DNA of 8,151 bases from contig JASLAV010000585.1 in NCBI GenBank assembly GCA_030146905.1, positions 1 through 8,151 of the forward strand, written 5' to 3'. This stretch comes from Lentzea sp. (GTDB taxonomy: Bacteria > Actinomycetota > Actinomycetes > Mycobacteriales > Pseudonocardiaceae). Made by a program: the position numbers and the translations under genes. Shown one piece after another: positions 1 to 6,534 of this stretch; position 1 is the stretch's first letter, and each line of letters starts with the position of its first letter. The notes below the pieces were generated by a model. That model was not told the origin of the DNA and ran no database searches. It saw only the letters and a program-made list of their open reading frames with translations.

Positions 1-947
1 TCGCGCAACGTCGCCAGCAGCGGTGCGACCGACGGGTCGTCGATCGAGTGCGCGAACCGCGCGAGGTCGCTGATCTGCATCGCGCAGCAGTCGGCGATGT
101 TCAGGCCGCGGACCTTCGAGGCCAGCGCGGCCTCGTTGAGCCGGGCGCCCCGGCAGTTCCCGCAGGTCGCGAACGTGACGGCGCGGTCGACGAACGCCCT
201 GGCGTGCGGCTGCATCGAGTCGCGGTCCTTGGACAGGACCGTCCGCTGCAGCTTGGTGATCAGGCCGTCGTAGGTGACGTTGGAGCCGCCGATGTTCAGC
301 TTCGTCGTGGGCTTGTACAAGAGGTCGTCGAGCTGTTGTTCGGTGAACTCGGAGATCGGCCTGTCGGCGGGGTAGAGGCCGGAGTTCGCGAGCACCTGCC
401 AGTACCAGGTGCCGACGCCGTAGTTCGGGACGTCGATCGCGCCGTCGTTGAGCGACTTGGTCCTGTCGATGATGGCGTCCACGTCGATGGTGGTGACCTT
501 GCCCAGCCCCTCGCACGCCGGGCACATGCCCTCCGGCAGGTTGAAGCTGAACGCGCCGGAGGTGCCGGCGTGCGGCTCGCCGAGCCTGCTGAACACGATC
601 CGCAGCATCGTGTGGGCGTCGGTCGCGGTGCCGACGGTGGAGCGCGAGTTCGCGCCCATCCGCTCCTGGTCGACGATGATCGCCGCGCTCAGGTTGTGCA
701 GCGCGTCCACGTCCGGCCGTCCGATCGACGGCATGAAGGACTGCAGGAACGCGGTGTAGGTCTCGTTGATCATGCGCTGCGACTCGGCCGCGATCGTGCC
801 GAAGACCAGCGAGGACTTGCCGGAGCCGGACACGCCGGTGAAGACGGTCAGGCGGCGTTTGGGGACGTCGAGCGACACGTCCGCGAGGTTGTTCTCCCTC
901 GCCCCGCGGACCTGGATCACGTCGTGGCTGTCTGCGACAGCGTTCAC
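1..947 (-). CDS. UvrA-like ABC ATPase, short resistance-type class (partial, 3' end outside window)
   Basis: Only the first 315 codons are present; the frame stays open to the window edge. The start is GTG at 947, preceded by GGGGGAA five to seven bases upstream; the ATG at 961 is in another frame and stops after five codons. The protein has Walker A GVSGSGKSS (residues 38-46), a Q-loop region with Q94 before an R-S-T-V-G-T motif (102-107), a CPACEGLG half zinc module (142-149) and a second Cys pair in C-G-N-C-R-G-x-R-L (262-270), all in UvrA order. After G-E-P-H (123-126) the sequence jumps almost directly to F-S-F-N (133-136). Full-length UvrA has about 130 residues there, with the UvrB-binding domain and the first CPxC pair. 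By family knowledge this marks short UvrA homologues (UvrA2/DrrC-like) linked to DNA-binding drug tolerance rather than standard excision repair. It is divergent from a TetR gene that probably represses it. The family is secure; the resistance role is inferred. Confidence 0.92.
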   Translation of the reverse strand, partial: MNAVADSHDVIQVRGARENNLADVSLDVPKRRLTVFTGVSGSGKSSLVFGTIAAESQRMINETYTAFLQSFMPSIGRPDVDALHNLSAAIIVDQERMGANSRSTVGTATDAHTMLRIVFSRLGEPHAGTSGAFSFNLPEGMCPACEGLGKVTTIDVDAIIDRTKSLNDGAIDVPNYGVGTWYWQVLANSGLYPADRPISEFTEQQLDDLLYKPTTKLNIGGSNVTYDGLITKLQRTVLSKDRDSMQPHARAFVDRAVTFATCGNCRGARLNEAALASKVRGLNIADCCAMQISDLARFAHSIDDPSVAPLLATLR

Positions 948-968
948 AGCTGTTCCCCCATGATGATT

Positions 969-1016
969 CTTTATGGCGTAAAGTATCGACCGACGAGGTT
1001 ACTTTACGTTGTAAGG
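969..1016. promoter_or_regulatory. Paired TetR-type operators in the uvrA-like/tetR divergent region
   Basis: Two 15-bp imperfect palindromes of the same design are visible: CTTTAT-ggc-GTAAAG at 969-983 and CTTTAC-gtt-GTAAGG at 1002-1016. Their centres are 33 bp apart, close to three helical turns, so two repressor dimers would sit on one DNA face. The inner halves also form a 9-bp perfect inverted repeat (CGTAAAGTA at 977-985, TACTTTACG at 1000-1008). The stretch is far more A/T-rich than its surroundings. The second site runs into the tetR ribosome-binding sequence AAGGAG (1013-1018). The probable ligand is the adjacent TetR protein, giving autoregulation and control of the uvrA-like gene. 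The repeats are seen directly; the binding is inferred. Confidence 0.72.
980..1005. promoter_or_regulatory. Candidate divergent -10 elements (TACTTT on each strand)
   Basis: The hexamer TACTTT, which fits the actinobacterial TANNNT -10 pattern, occurs on the plus strand at 1000-1005 (22 bp before the tetR start) and on the minus strand at 985-980 (33 bp before the uvrA-like start). Each lies inside one of the paired palindromes, so a bound repressor would block both promoters. I see no convincing -35 hexamer at the usual spacing for either, so this is a tentative placement. Confidence 0.35.
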
Positions 1017-1026
1017 AGTTGCAACC

Positions 1027-1800
1027 GTGGTCGTCTACGCAGGTCAGGGCGACCCGCGCCGGTCCATCGAGCTGCTCTGGCGCGGTCCGCTCGCGGAGAA
1101 GCGCCCCGGTCCGAAACCGGGCCTGAGCGTGGACGCGATCGTCGACGCGGGCATCGCCGTCGCCGACGAGCAGGGCATCGGCTTCTCGATGCGCGCCGTG
1201 GGCGAGCGGCTGGGGCGCACGGCCATGGCGCTCTACACGTACGTGCCGGGCAAGAACGAGCTCGTCGACCTCATGTACGACCGCACGATGGCCGAACTGC
1301 CGGACTCCTACTCGCTGGAGGACGGCTGGCGCCCCGCCGCCACGCGCTGGGCCCACGACATGTGGGGGTGCTACGGCCGCCACCCGTGGGTGCTGCAGGT
1401 GTCGCAGGCGCGCCCGGTCCTCGGCCCGCACGAGTTCGGCGTGACGGAGTCCCTGGCGGCGATCCTGGTCTCCACCGGCCTGCCGGGCCGTCAGCTGCGC
1501 GGCATCGCCGGCGCCCTCAACTACTTCGTGCGCGGGGCCGCCCAGACCGTCGCCGAGGCGCGGGCCGCGAACGGCGCCACGGGTGAGGCCGACGAGGAGT
1601 GGTGGTACGCGCGGTCCGCCGTGCTGCTGGAGGTCGAGCCCGACCTGGCGCGGAAGTACCCGATGCTGCACGTGCTCGAGAGCGACCGGGAGCCGGTCGA
1701 CCCCGAGCTGCAGTACCTGGAGAACGACGCCGTCGAGAACTTCCGCACCGGGCTGAGCGTGCTCCTCGACGGCATCGAGGCGGCTGTGGCGAAACCGTGA
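1027..1800 (+). CDS. TetR/AcrR-family transcriptional repressor with TetR_C-type ligand domain
   Basis: A 257-residue regulator. The start GTG at 1027 has AAGGAG eight bases upstream. The DNA-binding domain follows a basic arm (R-P-G-P-K-P-G, 26-32). It runs L-S-V-D-A-I-V-D-A (33-41), then the helix-turn-helix around residues 53-85, with S-M-R-A-V-G-E-R-L-G and the A-L-Y-T-Y-V recognition-helix region typical of TetR proteins. The rest (about 95-255) is helical and resembles the C-terminal ligand domain of the tetracycline-repressor subgroup, including a H-P-W-V-L-Q-V segment near 125. The extended N-terminal arm (M-V-V-Y-A-G...L-L-W-R-G) is often seen in actinobacterial members encoded beside transporters or UvrA-like ATPases. 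The gene is divergent from the uvrA-like gene across the paired operators, so it probably represses that gene and itself and releases DNA on binding a small hydrophobic drug. The ligand is unknown. Family assignment is firm; target and ligand are inferred. Confidence 0.93.
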   Translation: MVVYAGQGDPRRSIELLWRGPLAEKRPGPKPGLSVDAIVDAGIAVADEQGIGFSMRAVGERLGRTAMALYTYVPGKNELVDLMYDRTMAELPDSYSLEDGWRPAATRWAHDMWGCYGRHPWVLQVSQARPVLGPHEFGVTESLAAILVSTGLPGRQLRGIAGALNYFVRGAAQTVAEARAANGATGEADEEWWYARSAVLLEVEPDLARKYPMLHVLESDREPVDPELQYLENDAVENFRTGLSVLLDGIEAAVAKP

Positions 1801-1846
1801 CATTGCGCGGACGTTCGCGGCACATGGACTCGGTGGAATCGTGGCC

Positions 1847-2236
1847 ATGGCAATCGGGCCCGTACGACTCGGGGGACTCGTGGCGGTCGTCGCGCTGGCG
1901 ATGGTGCTGATCCCGCACACCACGGCGGCCACGACCTCGCCGGACGACAGCCGCCGCCCCGCGGTCATGACGATGGAGTACGAGACCGGCGGCCTGACAG
2001 CGGTGGTCCACTCGCCGCGCACCCTCGTCGGCGTGCGGCGGCTGGTGTTCAGCTCCCGCGGGAACGACCTGTACGCGGAGGAGCTGGCGAGACGGGGGTT
2101 CGTGGTGGTGCTGACGGACGACCGCCTATCACTGGACGGGCACCGCGAGCTGTGGCGCGACCTCGCCGGCGGAGGGGGCCCGCTGGCGGAACGGTTCCGC
2201 GGGTTCGCCGGGCACTTCACCGTGGTGGAGCCGTGA
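1847..2236 (+). CDS. Truncated secreted alpha/beta-hydrolase-like protein (possible pseudogene)
   Basis: A 129-residue ORF beginning 46 bp after tetR. I prefer the ATG at 1847 because GGTGGA (1832-1837) lies nine bases upstream; the in-frame GTG at 1841 would leave only three. The N-terminus is a signal peptide with a hydrophobic core (L-V-A-V-V-A-L-A-M-V-L-I-P) and likely cleavage after H-T-T-A. The mature part matches the first half of secreted actinobacterial alpha/beta hydrolases: a strand V-R-R-L-V-F-S-S-R-G, a helix Y-A-E-E-L-A-R-R-G, a strand F-V-V-V-L-T-D-D, then G-G-G-P-L-A-E-R-F-R-G-F-A-G-H. In relatives the G-H-S-x-G nucleophile elbow comes soon after. Here the protein ends at E-P followed by TGA, and no frame downstream restores G-H-S. 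It therefore lacks nucleophile, acid and histidine and should be catalytically dead. It is either a decayed remnant or a small secreted protein with another role. The fold assignment rests on pattern memory. Confidence 0.62.
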   Translation: MAIGPVRLGGLVAVVALAMVLIPHTTAATTSPDDSRRPAVMTMEYETGGLTAVVHSPRTLVGVRRLVFSSRGNDLYAEELARRGFVVVLTDDRLSLDGHRELWRDLAGGGGPLAERFRGFAGHFTVVEP

Positions 2237-2242
2237 CGCATC

Positions 2243-2254
2243 AACCGATCGGTT
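2243..2254. promoter_or_regulatory. Perfect 12-bp palindrome AACCGATCGGTT, candidate operator upstream of the PQQ propeller gene
   Basis: AACCGATCGGTT is its own reverse complement. It sits six bases after the truncated hydrolase stop and 76 bp before the propeller gene start. The flanking bases do not extend the symmetry, but an overlapping GGTTAACC (2251-2258) is also self-complementary. Sites of the ACCGATCGGT type are common operators of TetR-family repressors. The sequence differs clearly from the CTTTAC-N3-GTAAAG sites of the local TetR gene, so a different, off-window regulator would be needed. The rest of the 94-bp gap (2237-2330) shows only a ribosome-binding sequence; I could not place -10 or -35 boxes with confidence. 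Confidence 0.45.
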
Positions 2255-2330
2255 AACCCTCGACGAGACTTTGGGGGGACGCGCCCGGATTCCGCCGCTG
2301 CCAGTGTGGACGGCGGAAGGGGGAAATTCC

Positions 2331-3878
2331 ATGCGCAGAACCACAGCGCTGCTCACGGCAGCGCTAGTAGTGCTGACCGCGTCACCCGCGACCGCCCACG
2401 CCAACGGCGACTGGGCCGGTTGGCAGAAGGACCTCAGCGGGTCCCGGCACAACGCCGCGGAGTGGCGCCTCGACAGGAACAACGCGGACGAGCTGAAGCT
2501 CAAGTGGGCGTTCGCCTATCCGAAGGGCGACTTCAACGCCGTCCGCAGTCAGCCGGCGGTCGTGGGGGACACCATCTACTTCGGTGGCCCCGACGGGAAG
2601 TTCTACGCCCGCAACGCGCGCAACGGCACCGCGAAGTGGGAGTTCACGCTCCCGCAGGCCAGCCGGTACGCGTACAACTCCGACGGGCCGACCGTGGCCG
2701 ACGGCAAGGTGTTCTTCGGGGACAGCGCGAGCAGGCTCTTCGCGCTCGACCAGCGCACCGGGCGGCTGAGGTGGCAGGTGCAGCTGGACGACGGCGTCGC
2801 CTCGCAGACCACCAGCTCGCCGATCGTCCACAACGGACTGGTGTACGTGGGCACGTCGAGCGGTGAGAACACGCTGCCGATCACGCACGCCTGTTGCACG
2901 TTCCGCGGTCACATCGACGCCTACGACATCGACACCGGTGCGTTGGTCTGGCGCCACTACACGGTGCCGGAACCGGTCGAGGTCGGCACGTGGCCCAACG
3001 GCGCCAAGCGGTTCGAGCCGTCGGGCGCCGGTGTGTGGAGCTCGCCGGTGATCGACCGCGGGACCGGCACGCTCTACGTCGGCACCGGCCAGAACTACAC
3101 CGGCAAGGGCGGCGAGTTCGACTCGCTGCTCGCGCTCGACGCCCGCACCGGCGCGGTGAGGTGGACCCACCAGGTCACCGACGCCGACACGTGGCGCGAC
3201 GCGTGCAACACGCCCGACGCCGAGGGCTACTGCCCGGGGCTCAAGGACGGCACCAACCTCGACTACGACATCGGTGCCACACCGAACCTGTTCACGGTCG
3301 GCGGCAGGCAGCTCGTCGGCGTCGGGCAGAAGTCCGGTGTCTACCACGTGTTCGACGCGGCGACGGGGCAGGTCGTGTGGCGTCGCCAGCTCGGCGTGCC
3401 GCTGCCCAGCGGCGGCATCTCCGGCATCCAGTGGGGATCGAGCTACGACGGCAAGCGGCTCTACATCGCGACCTACTACGCCGAACCCGGCACGTTGTTC
3501 GCCCTGGACCCCGCGACCGGCCAGGTGTTGTGGCAGACCCCGGCGCCCGAGGACGGCTGTTCCACGGGCGGGGCGGCCGGCCAGCCGAACTGCGCGCGGG
3601 CGCACGGCCTGCCGGTGTCCAGTTCGCCGGGCGTGGTCTGGCTCGGAGCCGCCGACGGCAAGTTCCGCGCCTACGACGCCAAGACCGGCAGGATCCTCTG
3701 GACCCACGACACCGTTCAGGACGTGCGCGGTGTCAACGGCCTGACCGGGCGTGGCGGCACGATGTCGGGTCCGGGCACCGGTGCGGTGGTGTCGAACGGC
3801 ATGGTCTTCGTGCAGTCCGGCTACTACCCGGAGTTCACGAACCCGCACGGATCGGTGCTGCTGGCCTTCGGCCTGTAG
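2331..3878 (+). CDS. Exported PQQ-binding-like beta-propeller protein, polyvinyl-alcohol-dehydrogenase-like
   Basis: 515 residues from the ATG at 2331, chosen because AAGGGGGA lies about six bases upstream and a signal peptide starts there; the frame is open further upstream (TTG at 2271) but that stretch lacks export features. The signal peptide is R-R-T-T-A-L-L-T-A-A-L-V-V-L with cleavage near A22 or A24, so the protein is secreted. Seven blades carry the D-x-x-T-G-x-x-x-W type pattern, ending near W103, W148, W207, W278, W350, W401 and W457. The closing L-L-A-F-G-L probably completes an eight-bladed propeller. Family marks are C188-C189 in C-C-T-F-R-G, G-A-G-V-W-S-S-P (232-239), G-Q-K-S-G (332-336) and G-I-Q-W-G (365-369). 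C292/C301 and C410/C421 may form disulfides. There is no haem-binding C-x-x-C-H, so electrons would have to leave by a separate carrier. The likely role is oxidation of an alcohol or polyol outside the membrane using PQQ. The substrate is unknown and no PQQ biosynthesis gene is in view. Confidence 0.88.
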   Translation: MRRTTALLTAALVVLTASPATAHANGDWAGWQKDLSGSRHNAAEWRLDRNNADELKLKWAFAYPKGDFNAVRSQPAVVGDTIYFGGPDGKFYARNARNGTAKWEFTLPQASRYAYNSDGPTVADGKVFFGDSASRLFALDQRTGRLRWQVQLDDGVASQTTSSPIVHNGLVYVGTSSGENTLPITHACCTFRGHIDAYDIDTGALVWRHYTVPEPVEVGTWPNGAKRFEPSGAGVWSSPVIDRGTGTLYVGTGQNYTGKGGEFDSLLALDARTGAVRWTHQVTDADTWRDACNTPDAEGYCPGLKDGTNLDYDIGATPNLFTVGGRQLVGVGQKSGVYHVFDAATGQVVWRRQLGVPLPSGGISGIQWGSSYDGKRLYIATYYAEPGTLFALDPATGQVLWQTPAPEDGCSTGGAAGQPNCARAHGLPVSSSPGVVWLGAADGKFRAYDAKTGRILWTHDTVQDVRGVNGLTGRGGTMSGPGTGAVVSNGMVFVQSGYYPEFTNPHGSVLLAFGL

Positions 3879-3884
3879 CCCGGG

Positions 3885-3910
3885 GGTGACCCGGTGTTCG
3901 CCGGGTCACC
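3885..3910. terminator. Shared stem-loop between convergent genes (bidirectional terminator)
   Basis: A perfect 10-bp stem, GGTGACCCGG (3885-3894) with CCGGGTCACC (3901-3910), closes a 6-base TGTTCG loop. It fills most of the 27-bp gap between the converging propeller and SARP genes, and its right arm contains the SARP stop codon (TGA on the minus strand, 3908-3906). There is no T-run on either side, as is common for terminators in GC-rich actinomycetes. Being symmetric, it can serve both transcripts. Confidence 0.75.
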
Positions 3911-6512
3911 GCGCCAGCTTCGCGCGGACGGGGCCGGTCGGCAGGCCGGCCTCGGTGCGCAGCTCGACCGACTTCTGCCAGGCCGCGCGAGCCTGCTCGA
4001 CGTCACCCGCGGCCGCGTGGGCGTCACCCAGCTCCTCGTAGGCGGCCGCTTCGAGGTGGCGGTCACCGCCGAGCCGGAAGTGCTCGGAGGACCGAGTGAA
4101 GGCCTCGACGGCCTTGGCGTGGTCGCCGAGCCCGAGGTAGGCGGTGCCCAGGTTGTCCCACGTCTCGCCCTGGCCGAGGACGTGCCCCATCTTCTGCCAC
4201 ATCGGCATCACGCGCTCGGCGTACTCGATCGCCCTCGTGTACTCGCCCATCAGGCCGTAGCCCCACGAGAGACCGGTCAGCGCGTTGGCCTGCCCGTACT
4301 CGTCACCGCACTCCTCGTACAACGCGAGTCCGCGCCGCGTGTGCTCCATCGCCTCGGGAATCCGGTCGCTCGGGTACATCATCGCGATGTTCAGCAGGAC
4401 GCCTGCCTGTCCCGCCGGATTCCCCTCGTAGACGTCGAAGGCCCGCTCCAGCGCCGCCGTGGCGTCGTCGCGCCGTCCCATCCTGCCGAACGCGCGGCCG
4501 AGGTTGATCAGGGTGCGGCCCAGACCGTCGGTGTCGTCGAGCCGCTCCAGCGCGGCGACCGCGAGTTGTTGCGACGTCAGCAGATCGCGGTAGTGGGCCT
4601 GGCGGTCGAGGACGTCGGCGAGCGACCACCCCATCAGCCACGTCTGCACCGGTGTGCCGCGGGGCATCGCCGCCATCAGCGCCGGGTGCTCGCTCATCAG
4701 CCACGCCTTGGCTTCCTCGGGGGTGGTGAACGACCCGACCACCACACCAGGAGCAGGCGGCGGCGTGTCCGGGCGGTGCCGGGTGGGGGTGAACGCGATG
4801 CCCGCCTCGACGCTCGTCAGCGCGAGGTGGTCGAGCAGCCGGTGCAGCGCCTCGTCGCGCTCGCCGGCCGGCGCCAGTTCGGCCGCGTAGTCCCGCAACA
4901 GGTCGTGGCAGGTGAACCGGCCGGGCTCCGGCTCGTCGAGCAGGTTCGCCGTCGCGAGCTCCGCGAGCAGCTCACCCGTCTCGCGCACGTCCAGCCCTGC
5001 CAGGGAAGCGGCGCCCGCCAGGCTGATGTCCGAACCCGGCACCAGGCCCAGCAACCGGAACAACCGCAGCGCGGGCGGGCTCAGCGCCCTGCAGGAGTGG
5101 GAGAACACCGACCGCAGGTCCGCGGTGACGTCATCGTCGTCGGCGAACGCGTCGAGGTCGGCGAGCTCGTCCGCCAGCGCCCCCAGGGGGAACTCCGGCT
5201 GCGTCGCAGCCCGCGCCCCCGCCACCGCGAGAGCCAGCGGCAGGCGGGCGCAGCGGCGGACCATCGTGTCGACGGCCTCCGGCTCCGCTCGCGCGCGGTC
5301 GTGACCGATCCGGGAGGCCAGCAGCTCGCGGGCGTCGTCGGGTGGCAGCAGACCCAGCGGCAGCGAGTGCGCGTGGGCGGGCTTGAGCGCTGTGCGGCTG
5401 GTGATCACGACGTGCGTGTTCGGCGTGCGCGGCAGCAGCGGCTCGATCTGGTCGGTGCCGGCGGCGTTGTCGAGCACCATCAGCACGCGCTTGTCCGCCA
5501 GCGCGTCCCGCAGCAGCTGCGACTGCCCCGCCAGGTCGTGCGGCACCTTCGTCCGCGGCACGTCGAGCGCGGAGAGGAACCGCAGCAGCGCGTCACCGGG
5601 GCTGACCGCGGCGCCGCTCGGCCCGAACCCGTGCAGGTTCACGTAGAGCTGGCCGTCCGGGAACCGCTCCGCCGCGCGGTGGGCCCAGTGCACGGCGAGC
5701 GAGGTCTTGCCGACGCCGCCGGTGCCCGTGATCACCACGACGCCGTCCGGTGCCCCGTCGAGGCGCGCGAGCTCCACCGCCCTGCCCGTGAAGGACTTGG
5801 GCGGCGCCGGCAGCTGCCGCGGTGCCGAACCGGCCTGCAACCGCCGGTGCAGGGCCGAGAGGTGCCGTGACGGCTCGGCGCCCAGTTCGTCGGCCAGCCG
5901 TGTCCTGACCTTCTCGAAGTGCCCGACGGCCTCGGCCGTGCGGCCACCGCCGTGCAGCGCCCGGATGAGCTGGGCGGCCACCCTCTCGTCCAACGGGCGC
6001 TGCTCGGCGAGCGTGCGCAGTTCCGGCAGCAACGCGACGTGCTCGCCGTCGTCCAGGCGAGCGTCCACGTGGTCGAGCCGTGCGGCGAGCAGCTCCTCCG
6101 CGAACTCCGCGCGCCGCCGCACGGCCCACGGTGTGTCCAGTGTGGACAGCAGGTCGCCGCCGGCGAGCGCCAGCGCCTCCGTGCTCCTGCCGGTGCGCAC
6201 CAGGTGCCGGAACAGGTGCAGGTCGACCTCCAGCGGATCGACCCGCACCACGTAGCCGCCGGCGTCGCGCTCGACCAGGCCGGGCAGCGTCTGCCGCAGC
6301 CGGGTCAGCCACGTCTGCGTCATCGCGCGGGCACGGGGTGGTGGCGCGTCGCCCAGGACGCGTTCGACCAGTTCATCGGCGCCGACCACGTGGCCCGCGT
6401 CCACGAGCAGGACTCCCAGCAGGGCTCCGAGGCGGGTGGGGCCGAACTCGGTCACGCCGTCGTCCGTCCGCGCCGAGACCCCGCCGAAGACCGTGAACCG
6501 CACGGTGATCAC
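3906..6512 (-). CDS. AfsR/SARP-family transcriptional regulator: winged helix, BTAD, NB-ARC ATPase, TPR
   Basis: An 868-residue regulator. The frame is open upstream into the epoxide hydrolase gene, but the true start is most likely GTG at 6512, with GGGAA eight bases before it; GTG at 6503 is an alternative. The protein opens like a SARP, with V-R-F-T-V-F-G. Domains: OmpR-type winged helix (about 1-95, with L-T-R-L-R-Q-T-L and G-G-Y-V-V-R-V-D), bacterial transcriptional activation domain (about 97-227, ending E-L-G-A-E-P-S), NB-ARC (about 240-540) and TPR-like helices (about 640-855). The NB-ARC domain shows Walker A GTGGVGKTS (263-271), Walker B V-L-M-V-L-D (343-348), V-I-T-S-R-T (369-374), R-L-P-L-A-L (423-428) and a C-H-D-L (535-538) in the MHD position. 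Such proteins are ATP-switched activators of secondary-metabolite or adaptive genes. It lies 22 bp behind the epoxide hydrolase gene and is probably co-transcribed with it. All motor motifs look intact. The target promoters and the signal are unknown. Confidence 0.92.
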   Translation of the reverse strand: MITVRFTVFGGVSARTDDGVTEFGPTRLGALLGVLLVDAGHVVGADELVERVLGDAPPPRARAMTQTWLTRLRQTLPGLVERDAGGYVVRVDPLEVDLHLFRHLVRTGRSTEALALAGGDLLSTLDTPWAVRRRAEFAEELLAARLDHVDARLDDGEHVALLPELRTLAEQRPLDERVAAQLIRALHGGGRTAEAVGHFEKVRTRLADELGAEPSRHLSALHRRLQAGSAPRQLPAPPKSFTGRAVELARLDGAPDGVVVITGTGGVGKTSLAVHWAHRAAERFPDGQLYVNLHGFGPSGAAVSPGDALLRFLSALDVPRTKVPHDLAGQSQLLRDALADKRVLMVLDNAAGTDQIEPLLPRTPNTHVVITSRTALKPAHAHSLPLGLLPPDDARELLASRIGHDRARAEPEAVDTMVRRCARLPLALAVAGARAATQPEFPLGALADELADLDAFADDDDVTADLRSVFSHSCRALSPPALRLFRLLGLVPGSDISLAGAASLAGLDVRETGELLAELATANLLDEPEPGRFTCHDLLRDYAAELAPAGERDEALHRLLDHLALTSVEAGIAFTPTRHRPDTPPPAPGVVVGSFTTPEEAKAWLMSEHPALMAAMPRGTPVQTWLMGWSLADVLDRQAHYRDLLTSQQLAVAALERLDDTDGLGRTLINLGRAFGRMGRRDDATAALERAFDVYEGNPAGQAGVLLNIAMMYPSDRIPEAMEHTRRGLALYEECGDEYGQANALTGLSWGYGLMGEYTRAIEYAERVMPMWQKMGHVLGQGETWDNLGTAYLGLGDHAKAVEAFTRSSEHFRLGGDRHLEAAAYEELGDAHAAAGDVEQARAAWQKSVELRTEAGLPTGPVRAKLAR

Positions 6513-6534
6513 CGTAACCGTTCCCGGGAGGACC

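Noticed and set aside
944..961. Five-codon minus-strand ORF (ATG at 961, TGA at 946-944) overlapping the uvrA-like GTG start
   Set aside because: It overlaps the start in a coupling-like way, but it has no ribosome-binding site of its own and actually contains the one for the GTG. Most likely chance.
48..1586. Long plus-strand open frame opposite the uvrA-like gene and into tetR
   Set aside because: Low-complexity R/A/G/V-rich translation with no domain; the other frames encode a clear UvrA-like ATPase and a TetR regulator. It is a GC-bias artefact.
2271..2330. TTG start 60 bp upstream of the propeller gene ATG
   Set aside because: The extension lacks a ribosome-binding site and would bury the signal peptide; the ATG at 2331 has both a good AAGGGGGA and the export signal directly after it.
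2382..3848. 488-codon minus-strand open frame opposite the PQQ propeller gene
   Set aside because: Translation is arginine/valine-rich without motifs, while the plus strand gives a signal peptide and seven propeller blades. Antisense shadow.
3894..5870. 658-codon plus-strand open frame opposite the SARP gene
   Set aside because: The composition is that of a GC-rich shadow, and it overlaps the intact Walker A, Walker B and TPR coding sequence on the other strand.
6134..6148. TGTCCA-gtg-TGGACA inverted repeat inside the SARP gene
   Set aside because: It lies within the BTAD coding region and is explained by the codons for L-S-T-L-D-T; similar strings are common in high-GC coding DNA. No regulatory context.
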